From Ampelocalamus luodianensis (Eukaryota; Streptophyta; Magnoliopsida; Poales; Poaceae): 64,000 nt of DNA. A model generated the notes under the pieces. That model was not told where the DNA came from, did not search any database, and saw nothing but the letters and a program-made list of their open reading frames with translations. Position 1 is the first letter of the stretch, and each line of letters begins with the position of its first letter. Below, one piece after another: positions 11,057 through 24,200 of this stretch. The position numbers were made by a program, and so were the translations under genes. The DNA lies in the NCBI GenBank assembly GCA_036346255.1, contig CM070617.1:5125501-5189500 (forward strand), given 5' to 3'.

Positions 11057-13533
11057 ATGGGGAACAGCATATACAGGTTCCTGTGCGGCCTCTGCTCACG
11101 GTCGTCGGAGCACGCCTTCCAACCGCACGGCGCGCACGCCGCCGTCGCCGCGCTCGGCCGCGACATCCTCCATTTCGAGCGCACTTCGCAGGTGAGCTCA
11201 ATTATTGATTGCGCTGCTGCTGCGGTTGTTCTTGATGTTGTTGATGTTGATGTTAATTACAGCATTACCGTTTGTTTATTTTGGGGATTTGTGCGTGATT
11301 AATTTTAAGGTTCCGGAAGGGCTGAGCCGGCATGTGGTCTCCTCCAAGAAAGCACAGGCTAACTGGTAATTCGATTTTCTTCCTTCTTGTTTCGAGCTGT
11401 AAACTTTAAGCCGATGAGGTTGGGAAAGACCAAGAAATGATTGCCGTGGATGTGAGAGATTCGACTTGTGAAACTGTGAAAGTGTCGTTTGAGAGAAGAA
11501 AGGGATGAAATAAATTTGCAATTTTTTTTCTAGCAAAAAACTAGAAATTAGCATCTGCTGAATTTGGTGGCGAAAGAGTGATTCAGTAAAGGAGTAGCTA
11601 CTGGATTCAACTGCAATAATTGGCCTAGGAATCAGCGGAGTTAATTATCATAGTTATCGCTAAATTAGGCAATGAAGAATTCAGTTAAAATAGCAGCTAT
11701 AAATGCTTGGAGTAATTGACAGTAGGAACAGAGGGATTTACTGAAATTAATGGCGAGCAAGCTTTTGTGTGTTTGCAAAAAGAAATTAATGGTGGGCATT
11801 GCAGCATGACGAGAACAGTAAAAATATAAAATTAAATTTCCGGTGCTGATGTAAGGTACAAGAAGCTGCTAGTGGCATGGAAGAAAGCCAGGCCGACTCC
11901 GAGGACGCCGGAGGAAGCCGCGCGGCTCGTCGTACAGACACTGAAGAACCATCAGAAAGCAGACGTGGAGGTACCGATCTAAAATTCCGAAACATAGTTT
12001 TATCAAAGTCACAATGTGGTGCACTGTAATTTCTAAGTCTGTAAATATGCCTGCCTGCTTGTGTTTGTCCAGGGCCTCTTGGCTTTCTATGGCCTTCCGC
12101 ATCCAAATGCAGCATCTGCTGCTCCTGTGGCTCACACTACTCCCACGCACAAACCTGAAGGCGCCAGGTATGAGCTGCACACGCTCCCGGTGAGTCTGCT
12201 GTCTCTTTCTTTTCTCCTGAACTTTTCATGTCCTTGACGGCTATTGACTAACAAGTGTGCCTGCTAGTTTCATAGGTGGATGCAAAGGCTGTGGCCGACG
12301 GCGACACCATCACCGTGTACGTTGACACGGCTGACCCTCGTGAGTCCGGCAATGTGCCCCGTGAAGTTCGGAAAGCCGCTGCGGAGCGGACCAAGGCGCG
12401 GGCGGCCAAGAACTACCAGAAGGCTGACGCGCTGCAGAAGATCACAGTGGATGCAGGATATAGGTCACTTCAAAATTCACATCGATCAGTTATCTTCATG
12501 TGGTTCGTGTTGTGACAATTTCTGAAACTTCTCAATGTAGGCAAGTTCCTAACGCGAGAGGAGAAGAAGTGCTTGCGAAGAAGTACAGGATCAGACTAAG
12601 GTTTTGTGCTACTACTTGATCAATGATGAAGAGCTTCTGTCCTTCCTTTCCCTACAATTTTGATGTAGTGGTATGTGAAATGAAATGCAGGGGGATTGAT
12701 GCGCCGGAGAGCTCCATGCCGTACGGCAAAGAGGCAAAAGAAGCGCTGGTGAAACTGGTGCAGGGGAAGAGCTTAAAGATCTACGTGTACGATGATGACC
12801 TGTATGGTAGATCCGTGGGGGATATCTACTGCGATGGGGTGTTTGTGCAGGTAAGAATTGTCTGAACATACATCTTTAGAATACCTGGTGGAGACTAGTA
12901 TAACTGGAAGCAACTTAGAAAGTACTGCAACATTTTTGCACCATGTGCTGTTGGCTTTCGGCATTCCGATTACAGATGTAGTCTTGTAATTCAACAAGTT
13001 GAGTGCAACTTAGGGTCATGAAAAGCTTAGATGTTGGACAGAATAGAAGCAAAGTTTTTTTAGAACATTAATAGAAGCAAAGTACAAAAACTTTTGCTTC
13101 TGCGATCTGCAAGGAACTGTGGAAATGTTTCAGCTGACGATACGTACTGAAACAGTTAAGCTTTTCTTGGATGTCTGCAACTCTTTTATAATTACAGAAC
13201 ATATAATTTTCCACTTGCTTTGTGGATAGGAACAAATGTTGAAGAAAGGGTTTGCATGGCACTACACTGCCTATGATAAACGCCCGGAGCTGGCCAAGGT
13301 AAAGTAGTATTAATCGACGGCGTACAGCCACACATTGATCACTTAACTGAAAAAGAACATGAAACATTCTGAAGTTATATGGAACTATGTATGCAAATTT
13401 GCTGAAAGAAAGCCTTTTTTTTATCTGTCAGTGGGAGAAGCAGGCGCAGGCTGGCCGCAAGGGCTTGTGGGCGTCGTCAAAGCCACAGAAACCATGGGAA
13501 TGGAGGAAGGAGAAGCGCAACGGTACAGCATGA
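11057..13533 (+). CDS. CAN1: Plant staphylococcal-type Ca2+-dependent nuclease (CAN1-like), complete
   Basis: Nine exons splice in phase: 11057-11191, 11310-11365, 11856-11970, 12073-12189, 12276-12463, 12541-12600, 12691-12850, 13230-13298 and 13432-13533. They give 333 residues, close to the usual ~320 of plant CAN nucleases. The protein starts MGNSIYRFLC, a likely N-myristoylation signal with Cys residues for palmitoylation, so plasma-membrane attachment is expected. The nuclease (SNc) fold begins near residue 142 with the DGDTITVYVDT strand. Catalytic positions equivalent to Arg35, Asp40, Glu43 and Arg87 of staphylococcal nuclease are present as Arg220, Asp227, Glu230 (RGIDAPE) and Arg264 (YGR). 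The family cuts DNA and RNA and needs calcium; a role in cell death or nucleic-acid turnover is known for relatives and inferred here. A partial second copy lies downstream. Confidence 0.92.
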
Positions 13534-13830
13534 ACAGGTTGCAGAGTTCCATGTTGTGTGTTGTGACTTGTGAGTGGTGACCATGAACAGCTGATTGATT
13601 TATAGGCTGCGGACAAGATCAGTGCACACTAGGTTGTGAAGCAGGAATGCATTGATTGGTGTGTTCTCTAATTGCATGGTGTGATTTGTGTTGAACAATT
13701 GCAGTACCTGCATTGGACCATTGCTATAGAAGGGAAACTGATAGATTGTTGTAGTGAATGTCATGTTGTTCGTGAATGTTGAATATCCATAAGGTGAAGA
13801 AGATGCATGCCGAAATGAATTTACTCTGAG
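13534..13830. other. 3' flank of nuclease gene
   Basis: Probable 3' UTR, ending directly at the left end of the hAT transposon. It resembles the 3' flank of the second nuclease copy in general content (TTGTTGTAGTGAATGTCATG here, TTGTTGTAATGGATCTTTTG near 20360), which suggests that the duplication included the 3' UTR. Confidence 0.5.
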
Positions 13831-16800
13831 CAGGGGCGGATCCAGAACGAAAATGACCGGAGGTCCCTACTCCCCATACATATCACACGTGTTTAATTAT
13901 CAAGCAATGTTGTACTTAATAGTAATGTGTTCAACAATTCAACATGACTAGATAAAATAGTAGCGACCAAAATACCTACCAAAATGAAGAGTCTTACAAG
14001 TAGTATTGGACTATTGATTGATTGTAGCAAAGTAGATAGTGATGGATAAAGGTCCAACTCATGGACAAAAGACGGTCGGCATCGGCAAAACACAACATCC
14101 GGCCTTGATAGCCTACAAAAAAGGAGAATAAATATTTAGTAAAATTTTATATAAAAGAATCATGTAATGATCGAATAAAGATAAGTACATTACATTTTAT
14201 GCTTTGTTGCGACACTCTCTCAAGTTTTGGAAAGCGGCGAATTACAACATCGTTGGTAATTCTCCCCATTTCGTGTTTCTCCACATAGCAAATAAGGCTA
14301 TCACGCAAGAAGTCATCGCCAATGCGATTGCGCAAATATGTTTTCACAACTTTCGTAGTTGAAAAACATCTCTCAATAGTAGCAGTGGCAACAGGTAAAA
14401 CTAGTGCTAGCTTCAAAAGGCGATAAACCAAAGGATAGCAAATATGTTTCCTTGTCTCCACCATTTTTTGAGAAAGCTCACTAATAGTCTCTATGTTAGA
14501 GAATCTGTCATCCACTTGCACATCGGCAATGTAGAGGCGAAGATGATGGCTAAGGTCCCTCAATTCTCCATCATCAAAATCACTAGGATAAAGTTTAGCT
14601 AGACTCATCAAATGCTCTAAATTGAAATTGCGAAATGATTCCCTTGGACTCAAAGCAGCCGAGCAAATGAGCAATTCAGAGGTTTTCTCATTGAAGCGAC
14701 TATGGAGCTCTTGAAGTAGCCAATCAAGAACATCATTAAAACAATCCACTTCATAATGATGCTTGTTGGTAATTCCAGTTTTTTGGCGTGGCTTCTTTGG
14801 ATTCACATATGCTTCTCCCATTTCCAATTTGGAAATGTTATGCTTCTCACAGAAGGCATATACTTCACCTAGGACAGATTCTCATTCATGCCTCCTAAAC
14901 TCATCTAAATGGCTTTCGATTGATTTCACACATTTAGTGGCACTCACAATGTCTTGATCCTTCCGTTGTAGACTTAATGACAATGTGTTTGTGATTATCA
15001 AGATAGTCAACATAAGCTGCAAATAAAACACAAAATCAAATGACTGGAAATAAACTAGAAGACTCCATGCTTGCCTTCTATTTTTTGTCATCCCTATCTT
15101 CTTTTTTCACATATTCTAGTACTTTGACAACTGTTGAAACAAATCAACCAAACTCTTAAGAGTCTTGTAGTGAGAACTCCAACGAGTGTCTCCGGGTCTT
15201 TGAAGACACAACTCTTGATTTAACCCTGACCCAGTTTTAAGTAGCCCATAACCTAAGGCATCATGCACTCGTTCTCCATTGTTATCTTTAATCATGTCCC
15301 TTGTCTTGGAAGACCTACCCACCACATTCAACAGCATAGAAATCATATCAAAAAAATTACCAATTCCTTTATGCTTTCTTACAACAGCCACAATAACTAA
15401 TTGAAGTTGGTAAGCAAAACAATGAACATAATATGCTGAGCTATTTTCTCTCATAATCAATAATTACAAGCCATTGAACTCACCTCGTATATTGCTCGCA
15501 CCATCATATCATTGGCCTCTAAATTGTTTCAAGCTTAGCTTATATTCTGCGAATAAAGAATCAATAGATGATTTGAGGTACGAAGAAGTTGTTTCTTTCA
15601 CATGAACAAGGCCAACAAATCTCTCTTTAACAATTCCATATTTATCAACATATCTCAAGACCACCGCCATTTGTTCTTTGCAAGCCACATCTCTGAACTC
15701 ATCAACTAGTAAGCAAAACACATCTGTCCAATTTCTTCAAGAATATTATGCAATGTTTCCTTTGCAAAACAATATACTATGTCCTTTTGAATGTTTGGAG
15801 ACACCATCAGATTATTACCAGGAGCATTGTTGCCTACAATCTTGCCTATAGATGGATTCTGTTTTGTTGTATAAACATAAAATTCCTTAAAATCTCCTTT
15901 ATTGGAGGACTCCTCAGATTCATTATGGCTCCGGAAAGGCAATCCTTGTTTCAATAATACTCTAGCAACATCAATTAAGGCTTTTAGTCGAGTATAATAA
16001 GCAGTCTTAGCAGCATTACTTTGGTTATTCAAGGCAACATAAATGTGTTGATCTTGTGTCAACAAAGCATCACAATCTCTCTTTGCTTGGTTGTGGATAC
16101 TATTGACATCTCCTACATGTTCCTTTAGTCTAAATTTTTTGTTCCAACTAAACCAACCAGTTGACACAAATGCATCATACCCAGCTTCCTTCTTGTTGCG
16201 GTCTCTAAACAAGAAACAACAAAAACAATATGCTTTATCTTTAGACTCACTATACTCAAGCCAACTCCCAAACTCATCAAACCATTCAGGATTAAACCTT
16301 CTATTTTTACCGCCAATCGAAATATATGGAAAATCAAAAGTGTGAGGTTGGCAAGGCCCATTATCCAAGTACTTTCTTCTTACCACATCCTTTTGATTAG
16401 GAAGGTACTCCTCTATTCTTTTTCTTTTGCCCAGATCGAATTGAATCTCTTCCCAATTGATCTCTTCTAATGGTGAATTCCCTGCATTAGTGACATCATT
16501 TTGTTCATGCGATGGGGCATTATTATCCTCCTGCGGTGGTGCTTTCCTTTTAAGAAACCTTTCCATAAATTTGCCTGCCATTTGTCAATTATTGAATATA
16601 CCATTAGATATTTGTACTACTAAATAATAGATGCATACATGATAGATACATCATTATATTAATCAACAATTTCAAATTGCAAGGCTTACTTGACATTGTT
16701 CTCAAATATTTCGTTGGTCACACAGATCACTCACAAGTCACAAGTTGCAATTTCGCCTCCAATTTGTCACTAGGGTATTCCAAATACTATCACAATTGAA

Positions 16801-17596
16801 AGCTATAACCATATAATTTGGAAAAAAAAATTAACCAGCGATTAACAAATTGAATTTCTAAAACACAAAATTAGTTATTGGACTTGATATAAATCAGAAT
16901 TATTTGGAGAAATCGGACTCACCGAGGACTGCTGGCGCCTGCGTTCGGGACTTTAGGGTTCAGGCGTCGTCACGTCCAGGGAGTTGAGCGCTAGCCAAGC
17001 ATGGCCCACTTGCGGCCCAGGCGCACATCCGAACTAGCGATTTGGCGAAGGAACGGTGGTCGACGGGAACTGGCGAAGGAATCGGCACTAGACGACGAAC
17101 AGTCATGAGACAAACTGACGAACGAACCGACGAGGCGATCAGGCGACGAGCCGACGAAGAGAATAAAGAAAAGTAGAAAACGATGTGCATGTGCTGAGTG
17201 CGGCTCAGCGGGCAGCGGCTGTGCTGCAGCCTACATGAATCGATGAATGTGAATGTGATGTGGGCCAATGGGCCATGTGGCTTGTGTTGCGCTTGTGTGT
17301 GACAACTGATAATGTGATGGACAATTGGACTTGGTCACTTGGACATGGATTGATGGTGACGTGATGTGCCTTGTGGCAGGCTGCGCTCAGTTGTTCACCT
17401 GCAGGCTGTGGCGCTACGCTCCACTGGGTTGGGCCTGAGCAAATCGGCTGACCGCTGTGGATTGAGGAGTTGGGGTCTTCTCTCATGTTGAGTTAGGGAT
17501 GTTCATGCTATATATACATCATTAGTTCTAATGAAAAATGATTTTTTTGATCCGGTGTCCTGTGCACCCTGCTAAGCTACAGTGAATCCGCCCTTG
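13831..17596 (-). mobile_element. hAT transposon with degenerate transposase (CAGGGGCGGA ends)
   Basis: The left end CAGGGGCGGATCCAGA and the right end (minus-strand CAAGGGCGGATTCACTG) are imperfect inverted repeats of a hAT family. Inside is a minus-strand transposase relic. The two ends match those of the MITE at 6071-6265, and the element at 60732-62083 is a third member. No 8-base duplication is evident (ACTCTGAG left, ACTACACC right), so one flank has changed or the true end differs slightly. It lies between the complete and partial nuclease copies. Confidence 0.85.
14147..16581 (-). pseudogene. hAT transposase relic (TTF-type zinc finger, DUF4371, hAT dimerisation)
   Basis: From the Met at 16581 the N-terminal part reads a TTF-type zinc-finger region (AYCFCCFLF, then a conserved GWFSWNK stretch) and a DUF4371 region, as in plant zinc-finger MYM-type-1-like transposases. 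The frame shifts near 15713 and continues as CLLVDEFRDVACKEQM. It then meets two in-frame stops around 15430-15530 before AYYVHCFAYQLQL, and resumes as RPGDTRWSSHYKTL. The C-terminal part (14827-14147) holds the hAT dimerisation signature, with LPVATATIERCFS followed by an LRNRIGDDFL helix. With at least one frameshift and two stops this copy cannot make a full transposase. Confidence 0.85.
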
Positions 17597-18282
17597 ACTA
17601 CACCTTTGCCACGTCCGACGCGAGGGGCACCACCGCGGCCGCAAGGCGTGCTACGCCGCCGACCTCGTGATGCTGTTGTTCCCCAACTGCATGGAGAACA
17701 CGTGTCGTCACGCGCCGAGGCAGCGCCACGCAATGGGGTCCGAGTCGGCAGCAATGGCATCGCCGCCCCCTTCTTGCAAGCATCCGCTAAGCGGGTGCAG
17801 ATGCAATAATAGCGTTAGGCTTCATGAACTATATGAGTATGTGGATACATAGTGGTGCTCGCAAAAGATCATTTAATTTTTTAACTAGCCCGCATGTGTT
17901 CACCTAGTATTTTTCATGGAACGGGTTCCCGCGCCCACATGCACCCCTACTTAGCACCTACAAATCCTAAGAGACAGAGAGCCCAAGGTCGAGAGGCCTC
18001 GGCTGAGCAGGCCGCGGGCCCAACGTAAACGACCCATATGGCAGACGCCCACCATCCGCACTCGACACGCCCGGCTCGGCTCGCCGCACGCCACGCTCGC
18101 GCGGCGCAACCCCGCCGCCAACGGCCGCCTCGCCACAGCTTCCGCACGCTGCTGACCAGGCCTTGCCCGGCGCCGGCGGCTGCCCTTGCCTCCTGCGCGC
18201 ACGGTGGCCAGCTGCGGGGTCCTCAGGCCCAGCTCCACGTGGCGCTGCCTCCGAGGGCGCCACTGCCTAAGTGCCCGGTGGA
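17597..18282. other. GC-rich leader region upstream of second nuclease copy
   Basis: GC-rich DNA with overlapping open frames on both strands. An in-frame TAA at 18268 precedes the Met at 18283. No equivalents of nuclease exons 1-3 were found here. It may be promoter and 5' UTR of the downstream gene. Confidence 0.4.
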
Positions 18283-20155
18283 ATGTACGGCACTACCAGG
18301 CATCGCCGCGAGAGGGGACCCCATGCCCATGGCGGCGGCGGCGCGAAGAAGCGCGCGTCTCTGTCGCCGGTGTTGTTGTGCTTTATCGGCTCCATCGTCC
18401 TCCTTGCAAACGCTTGCCACACCCTGTTCCCAAAGGTATTGCCTGCCCTTGAAAGTTGGATCCCCACTACTATTGCAGGAAATTAGCACCAAATTCTTGA
18501 AGCATGGTCGAATGATTAGCTCGGATGCCTGGACTCGTGATCTTCTCATGAGGTTCCTCCTAATTAGCATTGTAGATAAGTAGATTCAGTAGCCATATTT
18601 CTGCATGCTTTGGTCGCTGGTCCTTTCCAGGTTCGTGTTATTGATTGGTCTCCTGAATTCGATGCATGGTTCGTGTTATTTTGGTGTTGCAGGACAAGGT
18701 TTCATGTCTTGGCTCCTTCTGGAGAATTTCATTGGCACCTTTTGCTCACACTCCCACGCCCAAACCTCAAGGTGTTAAGTATGAGCTACACACGCTTCCT
18801 GTGAGAACTCCATCTCTTCGTATCTCCTTTTACATTGTCGGTGAAGGCAAATGGCTGACAGATGTGTATGCTAGTTTCTTAGGTGGATGCTAAGGCTGTA
18901 ACTGACGGTGACACGATTACCGTGTATGTTGACACGGCTGATCACCCAGAGTCTTGCAATGTGCCCCGGGAAGTTCTCAGAGTGGCGGTCGAGCGGGCCA
19001 AGGCACGGGCGGCCAAGAACTATGATAGGGCTGATGAGTTGCAGAAGATCATATTGGATGCAGGATATAGGTCACTTTAAATTAACATCAATCAACTATC
19101 TATCCAAATATGGTGTCAGCTTGTGACACTTCTGAAACCTCTTACTTCTGAGTGTAGGCAAGTTCCTAACTTGATAGGTGAACAAGTTCTCGCAAAGAAG
19201 TATCGGATCAGGCTAAGGTTTGTCCCACTTCTTGTTCTCAATCAATGATAAAGGACTTTGCTCTGATTGAACTGCAGTTGAAATATAATGGAATGAAATG
19301 AATGCAATGCAGAGGGATTGATGCACCAGAGAACACAATGCCTTATGGCAAAGAGGCAAAAGAGGAGTTAGTGAAGCTGGTGCAAGGAAAGAGCTTAAAG
19401 ATTTCCATATATGATAATGACCAGTACGGTCGATTGGTTGGAGATGTTGACTGCAATGGGATCTTCGTGCAGGTAAGAAATCACACTACTATGCCTTTGG
19501 ACTTTTGGAGTTTGGAGTGTCCTTTTGCAGGTCTGCTATACTGGAAATGACCTATTGGATGCACTGAAACATCTTTTGCTCCATGTGTTCTTTGGCTTTT
19601 CTTGAAGATCTCTAGTCTTGCAATTGCAAGTTTACACAACACTTATCTTGCCTTGTTCAGTTTCTTGTGCAGTACAAGAAATGGAATGTATTCAAGATCG
19701 TGAAAATGCCTAAAACTTTGATATTAAATTCTGCAAGAGAAATGTTGAATTGTCTCAGCTGAAGATACATACTTTCTGGCTTTGTTAAATAGTTAGCAAT
19801 ATTTTGACTACGAAACAAATTAGTTTTCTTCTTGCTTTTGAAATAGGAACGCATGCTGAAGAAGGGGCTTGCATGGCACTACACTGCTTATGATCAACGG
19901 GTAGAGCTCGCCAAGGTAAGTAGTACATTAGTACTCTGGTACTAAATATGACACACCTGACAGCTTCAGTTCACTTGAGACTTGACTGAAGAGCACGCTC
20001 TGAACATTTCTTCAAGCATACACCTGAAGTTCCTGATAAACGGAATTTTTCAGTGGCAGAATCAGGCACAGGCAAGCCGAATGGGATTGTGGGCATTGCC
20101 GAACCCCGAGAAACCATGGGAATGGCGGAAGGGGAAGCGCGTCAGGATAGTGTGA
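18283..20155 (+). CDS. Second CAN-type nuclease copy, N-terminus replaced by a membrane-segment exon (candidate chimera)
   Basis: Exons 18693-18800, 18883-19070, 19158-19217, 19313-19472, 19847-19915 and 20054-20155 match the last six exons of the upstream nuclease; the last five have identical lengths. The catalytic residues are kept: Arg, Asp and Glu in YRIRLRGIDAPE and Arg in YGR. Exons 1-3, with the myristoylation signal, are absent. Instead, an open exon at 18283-18435 encodes a basic, Gly-rich start and then a hydrophobic helix (VLLCFIGSIVLLANACH). It ends in phase 0 at a GT donor, exactly compatible with the phase-0 acceptor at 18693. A spliced product of about 246 residues would be a type II membrane-anchored nuclease. 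The six nuclease exons are firm; the first exon and its joining are inferred. Confidence 0.7.
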
Positions 20156-21108
20156 ATTAGTTGGGGATTTCGGTTGGTTTACCCTGCAAACTTCTAGCCC
20201 AGAACATTAGTTCCATAACTGCAGAATGTGTTGTTTGTACACTTGCAGGTTATAACAGCTGTTGTAGAGTGAAGCAGGAAGGGTCTTGGTGTAAGCTCCA
20301 ATTGGGGATGGAGATTTGTTGCATTTGACTGTTGTAATTCCTGTAAAAGGGACCTGGTTGATTGTTGTAATGGATCTTTTGTGACATGTTGAATAAACTA
20401 AAGGCCTGTGTTGAAGTCATAATCATTAGCAGCAGAACCATGTAGTGTGCAGTACGCAGCAGAATGAACCTGAGACCGTTTGCAGAACGGGAGATGGAGT
20501 CATGGAGATACCAAATAACTGAAGTTTACGCATGTTCCCATTTTTCGTCGAGATAAAAAAACAGTGTAAACTCCAGTATCATCAAGGGTGTCGTCGCAAA
20601 TTACCTCATGGACCGACGGCTAGGATGCATCAAATCCAAACCCACGGAGAAATCTCTGCCGTGGACTACTATTGCTATTCCTCCAGGCCGATTCCCATCA
20701 CCCCATCTTCCTTCCCTTCCGAGCCGGCTTTCATTCGCAGGTACGCGCACTCGCATCCATTCTTTGCCTTTGGCTGGGAGGCGATTTTGTTGCACTGATT
20801 TGGAGAAGTCGAACTGCTACATAGAGATCGGATCTCGTGTTTTTTTTCCTCACCACCAGTTATTTACTGATGCTAATGTTAGAAGCGAATCTGTACAAAA
20901 GATGAGAATTTTATCACCTTCTCAGTGTTGGGATTGCCCAATCGGTAGAAAATCATTTTTCTTGGTGCTATGAGAACACGGGATTCACAAGAAATCTTGG
21001 TGGATATGTTGTTTTTGTCAGGTTCGTCAGACTTATGAAATTAAGCGTGTGAAGGCTAAATATGTGAAGTCCATGAGAAGCTTGAGGGTATTTTGATGTG
21101 CTGAAACC
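20156..21108. other. 3' flank of nuclease copy 2 and possible 5' part of a next gene
   Basis: Nuclease 3' UTR is followed by a GC-rich stretch (about 20590-20740) that looks like a 5' leader, ending at a plausible donor (TCGCAG/GTACGC near 20740). A short exon-like block at about 21022-21087 (VRQTYEIKRVKAKYVKSM) has AG and GT borders. I do not recognise the product. Confidence 0.35.
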
Positions 21109-21282
21109 ATGAAGCAGCAAGCACAAAATATATCCAGTGGCGTGTACACGTACAAGCATTGCTGCGATGGAGGAGTTGACATCCATGACGTCTTTGTCAA
21201 GAAGAGCACATTCAGGGTACTATTGTCGTATATCGGCACAATTTTCCTTCTTGCGAATGTTTGCCATGCCATGTTGTCGAAG
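21109..21282 (+). other. Exon-like open block with one membrane segment, paralogous to 18283-18435
   Basis: From ATG 21109 the frame stays open for 58 codons to a GT donor in phase 0. Its last ~28 residues (FRVLLSYIGTIFLLANVCHA) are clearly related to the hydrophobic helix at 18283-18435; both share the pattern KK..., IG(S/T)I, LLAN.CH and a final Lys before the splice site. Possible further exons at about 21610 and 21885 could not be joined into a confident protein. It may be the 5' exon of an unidentified Golgi or ER membrane protein gene, or a gene fragment. Confidence 0.4.
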
Positions 21283-24200
21283 GTAGCTCTCTTGGAAAAT
21301 CACTCCCAACTAGTAGTGTTGAGTTCTCACTATTTCAGGGACCTACCGAATTATCTATGAACAATTCAGTTGTTCAGATCATCAGATGTGCTGGTTGCCG
21401 ATTGCCAATATTCTCATGAGCTTCTTAGCAATACAGATTCAGATGTGAATAAATATACTAAGTTCCTCAAGAACAAGCTTATTATACATGCCTTGTTGGT
21501 GATACTTTTATAATGTTGTGAGCACTTTAGATTCAGCTGGTGAAGAAAGGCATTGTCTTTATGCTTGTGATTGTCCTACTTTAATGATTGCCATGCTTAA
21601 TTGTTTCAGGAGAGTTTATGTATCGGTTCCTTTTGAAGTATTTCGTTTCCTGTTACCGTTGAAAAATGCTTGCAATGCAAACCTGTGAAGAAAGGTGGGT
21701 CCTGAGGGTTGCATTCTGTATTAGCTTTTATTTGTGCATTTTAAGTGATTGTTTGCAGCAAAATTTCAACTTGAAGTTGCATAAATAATTATTATTCTTG
21801 TTTCTCAGTATCCATGTTGGAAATGCTTATATAAAGGTCAAATAGCGCTCTCCTTATTGATGCCATGTTTTATTTTGTGCAGAGTCATTGGTGATCATCC
21901 CAGCTTTTGGGGTTCAGCTAGAACAACACTTATGGAGGCATGAAAGAGCCAATCTGGATTTCTACATGGGCGCGTCAAGAGATTCCACTCTTACTGTCAG
22001 TATGTGTCGCTCTTCAAATTTTAATAACATTTCAAGAGCAATTGAACGATTGCAAACAAATAGGTGGAATTAAAAGCTTTACATAGCTAATGAAACAAGT
22101 ACTTCTTTCCTTTTTAACAGAAATGAGTACTTCTTTCTTGTCAGTACTTGTCTCGGACAAGGTACTTCTTTCTTGTCAGTACTTGTTTCGGACAAGGTTA
22201 AGTCCTGAAATGGATCAAATTGTTTTGCTTTAACTGCAAATGGCCATCGCAGGCTTGCAGTTTTCATTTTTATTAGATGTCATATAAGCTACAAGAAAAT
22301 AGAGTCTTCATCCATTTCGTCTTCTTTACATCAAAGTTATCTTTCATAGTGGAAGAGTTCATCGCCAATTTATGCCCATTGGCAAGATCCGGTGCTGAAT
22401 GAGTTTGTGACCCCTGTTACATGTTACTGGAACTTGGCATTGCTTCTACGCAGCTCATGCTCGTTTCTAAGGTGAGTCTTGCTTGCTTTCAATTGGTTTT
22501 CTAGTGCACTGTGATTCATCTTTGGTCTGAATAAGCTTAATTTGCAGAAATTGCATCCACCGGTCAAAATGTTGGTTCCAACCTGGAAAGCATTATGTGC
22601 ATTCACAAACTCCGATAGTATGAGCCCTTCTGTAGTTATTCGACCAAACGATATGCATAAACATGTTGAACAAGATTGGTGCTGTGGAGTCCAAAAGGAG
22701 ATGTGATTCACCGAAGACTTTGCCGACAACAGACTGATAAGTTTTCTTACAAATAATAAATGACTGAAGTTAAATTATTCCTACTTGAGAATTCATGTTC
22801 TGCACATTGTACTACACATTGTAAAATTCATTTGAGGGTACTTCTGCTGTTACTAAAAGCTTGGCCACTTGCACGCGATCAGATTTGTTCTACTGATTAT
22901 CTTTTCCGTAGACCATGATGTCAAATTAAACTAGGAATCATCTACCTTGTGCAGAAGCTGACAAACCACACGACCGGGCGTGCTACTGCATTAACCTAAG
23001 AATGCGATATTTTTTAGTCACGGATGTCCTGAGTTTCTTTTTCTTTCTCGTTCTTGGTAACGAGTAACGACTACCTTGGCATAACTCTAATCTACTACCA
23101 ATCGTTTACTTGCGAGTCTACGCGTACCAGCTTATGGCTAACTAGACTAATAATTGAGATGGAGATCTGTACTTTCCAGTGTTCCAAAGAACTCATCAGG
23201 TCATCATCATGCCAACCATGCCATCATCATCTTCATCACAAACCTTCCAATAATTAGCATAACTGAACCGGACAAATGGTTTGGTAAAATCTCAAGTACC
23301 TGCATTGCATGCCCAGATCTCATGAGGTGAGCAACTGCAATGAGATACCTGGGTCAGTCCAAATACCACTTGCTCATTGAGTGAGCATAGCCCGTTTGTC
23401 AGTGACTGCTTGTAGCGAAAACCGATTGTTCGTACGTGTAGCATTGCTCGTACCCATACCAGCATATTTTGGGGAAATGTTCGGTCACCGACACCGATAA
23501 TCTGACACATGGTTCTGGGTCACTGTCGATGTGGGCCCTGAATTGGAAGGCATGAGTAACGACAAGCAAGAGCATAGCGAGAATAAAATGTAATGATAGC
23601 ATGCGTCTCCATTGTTGCTCCTAGTCAAGGAAAATAAATTGACAAGGATCAGCCATGTTTCCATCCATATGGCTAAGCTTAGGTCAATTTACCTTTTTCT
23701 CCCCCACTGTTCTTAGTGCTCGCTGTGCTTTCAGGTCTAGAATGGCAGCATTGCTGTTCGTGCTTGTTGCCATTGTGAGTAAAAGGTATTCTAGAGGTTT
23801 GTAAAATGAAATTGGTGGTGTTCCCTGATGGGAGTTCGAACTGCAAATAATGGATTTTTATGTTTGTAATGGATCTAAAATAATTGGATGATTAGATGGA
23901 GATGGATTATATTTGATTTTGAGTAAAATACCTTAAAGACGATCAAGTAGGCCCTTGGTACTCAAGAGATCTAACTTTGTGACACGTGTTTGATTTCTAA
24001 TATTTTGCAGCGTTAAGCAGTGTTCCAAAAACACACTACTCTTAAGGGAATTTTCTTTCTGTTCTCTAAAATGTCCATTTACCTACTACTAATGCCACAT
24101 ATGATGACATAGGTTAAAGATTCTGTTTCTTGATCACTCATTTTCTCCTTTGATTCCTTTTTTTTTTTAAAAAAAAAGGGGAAACTACTTTTCATTGAAA

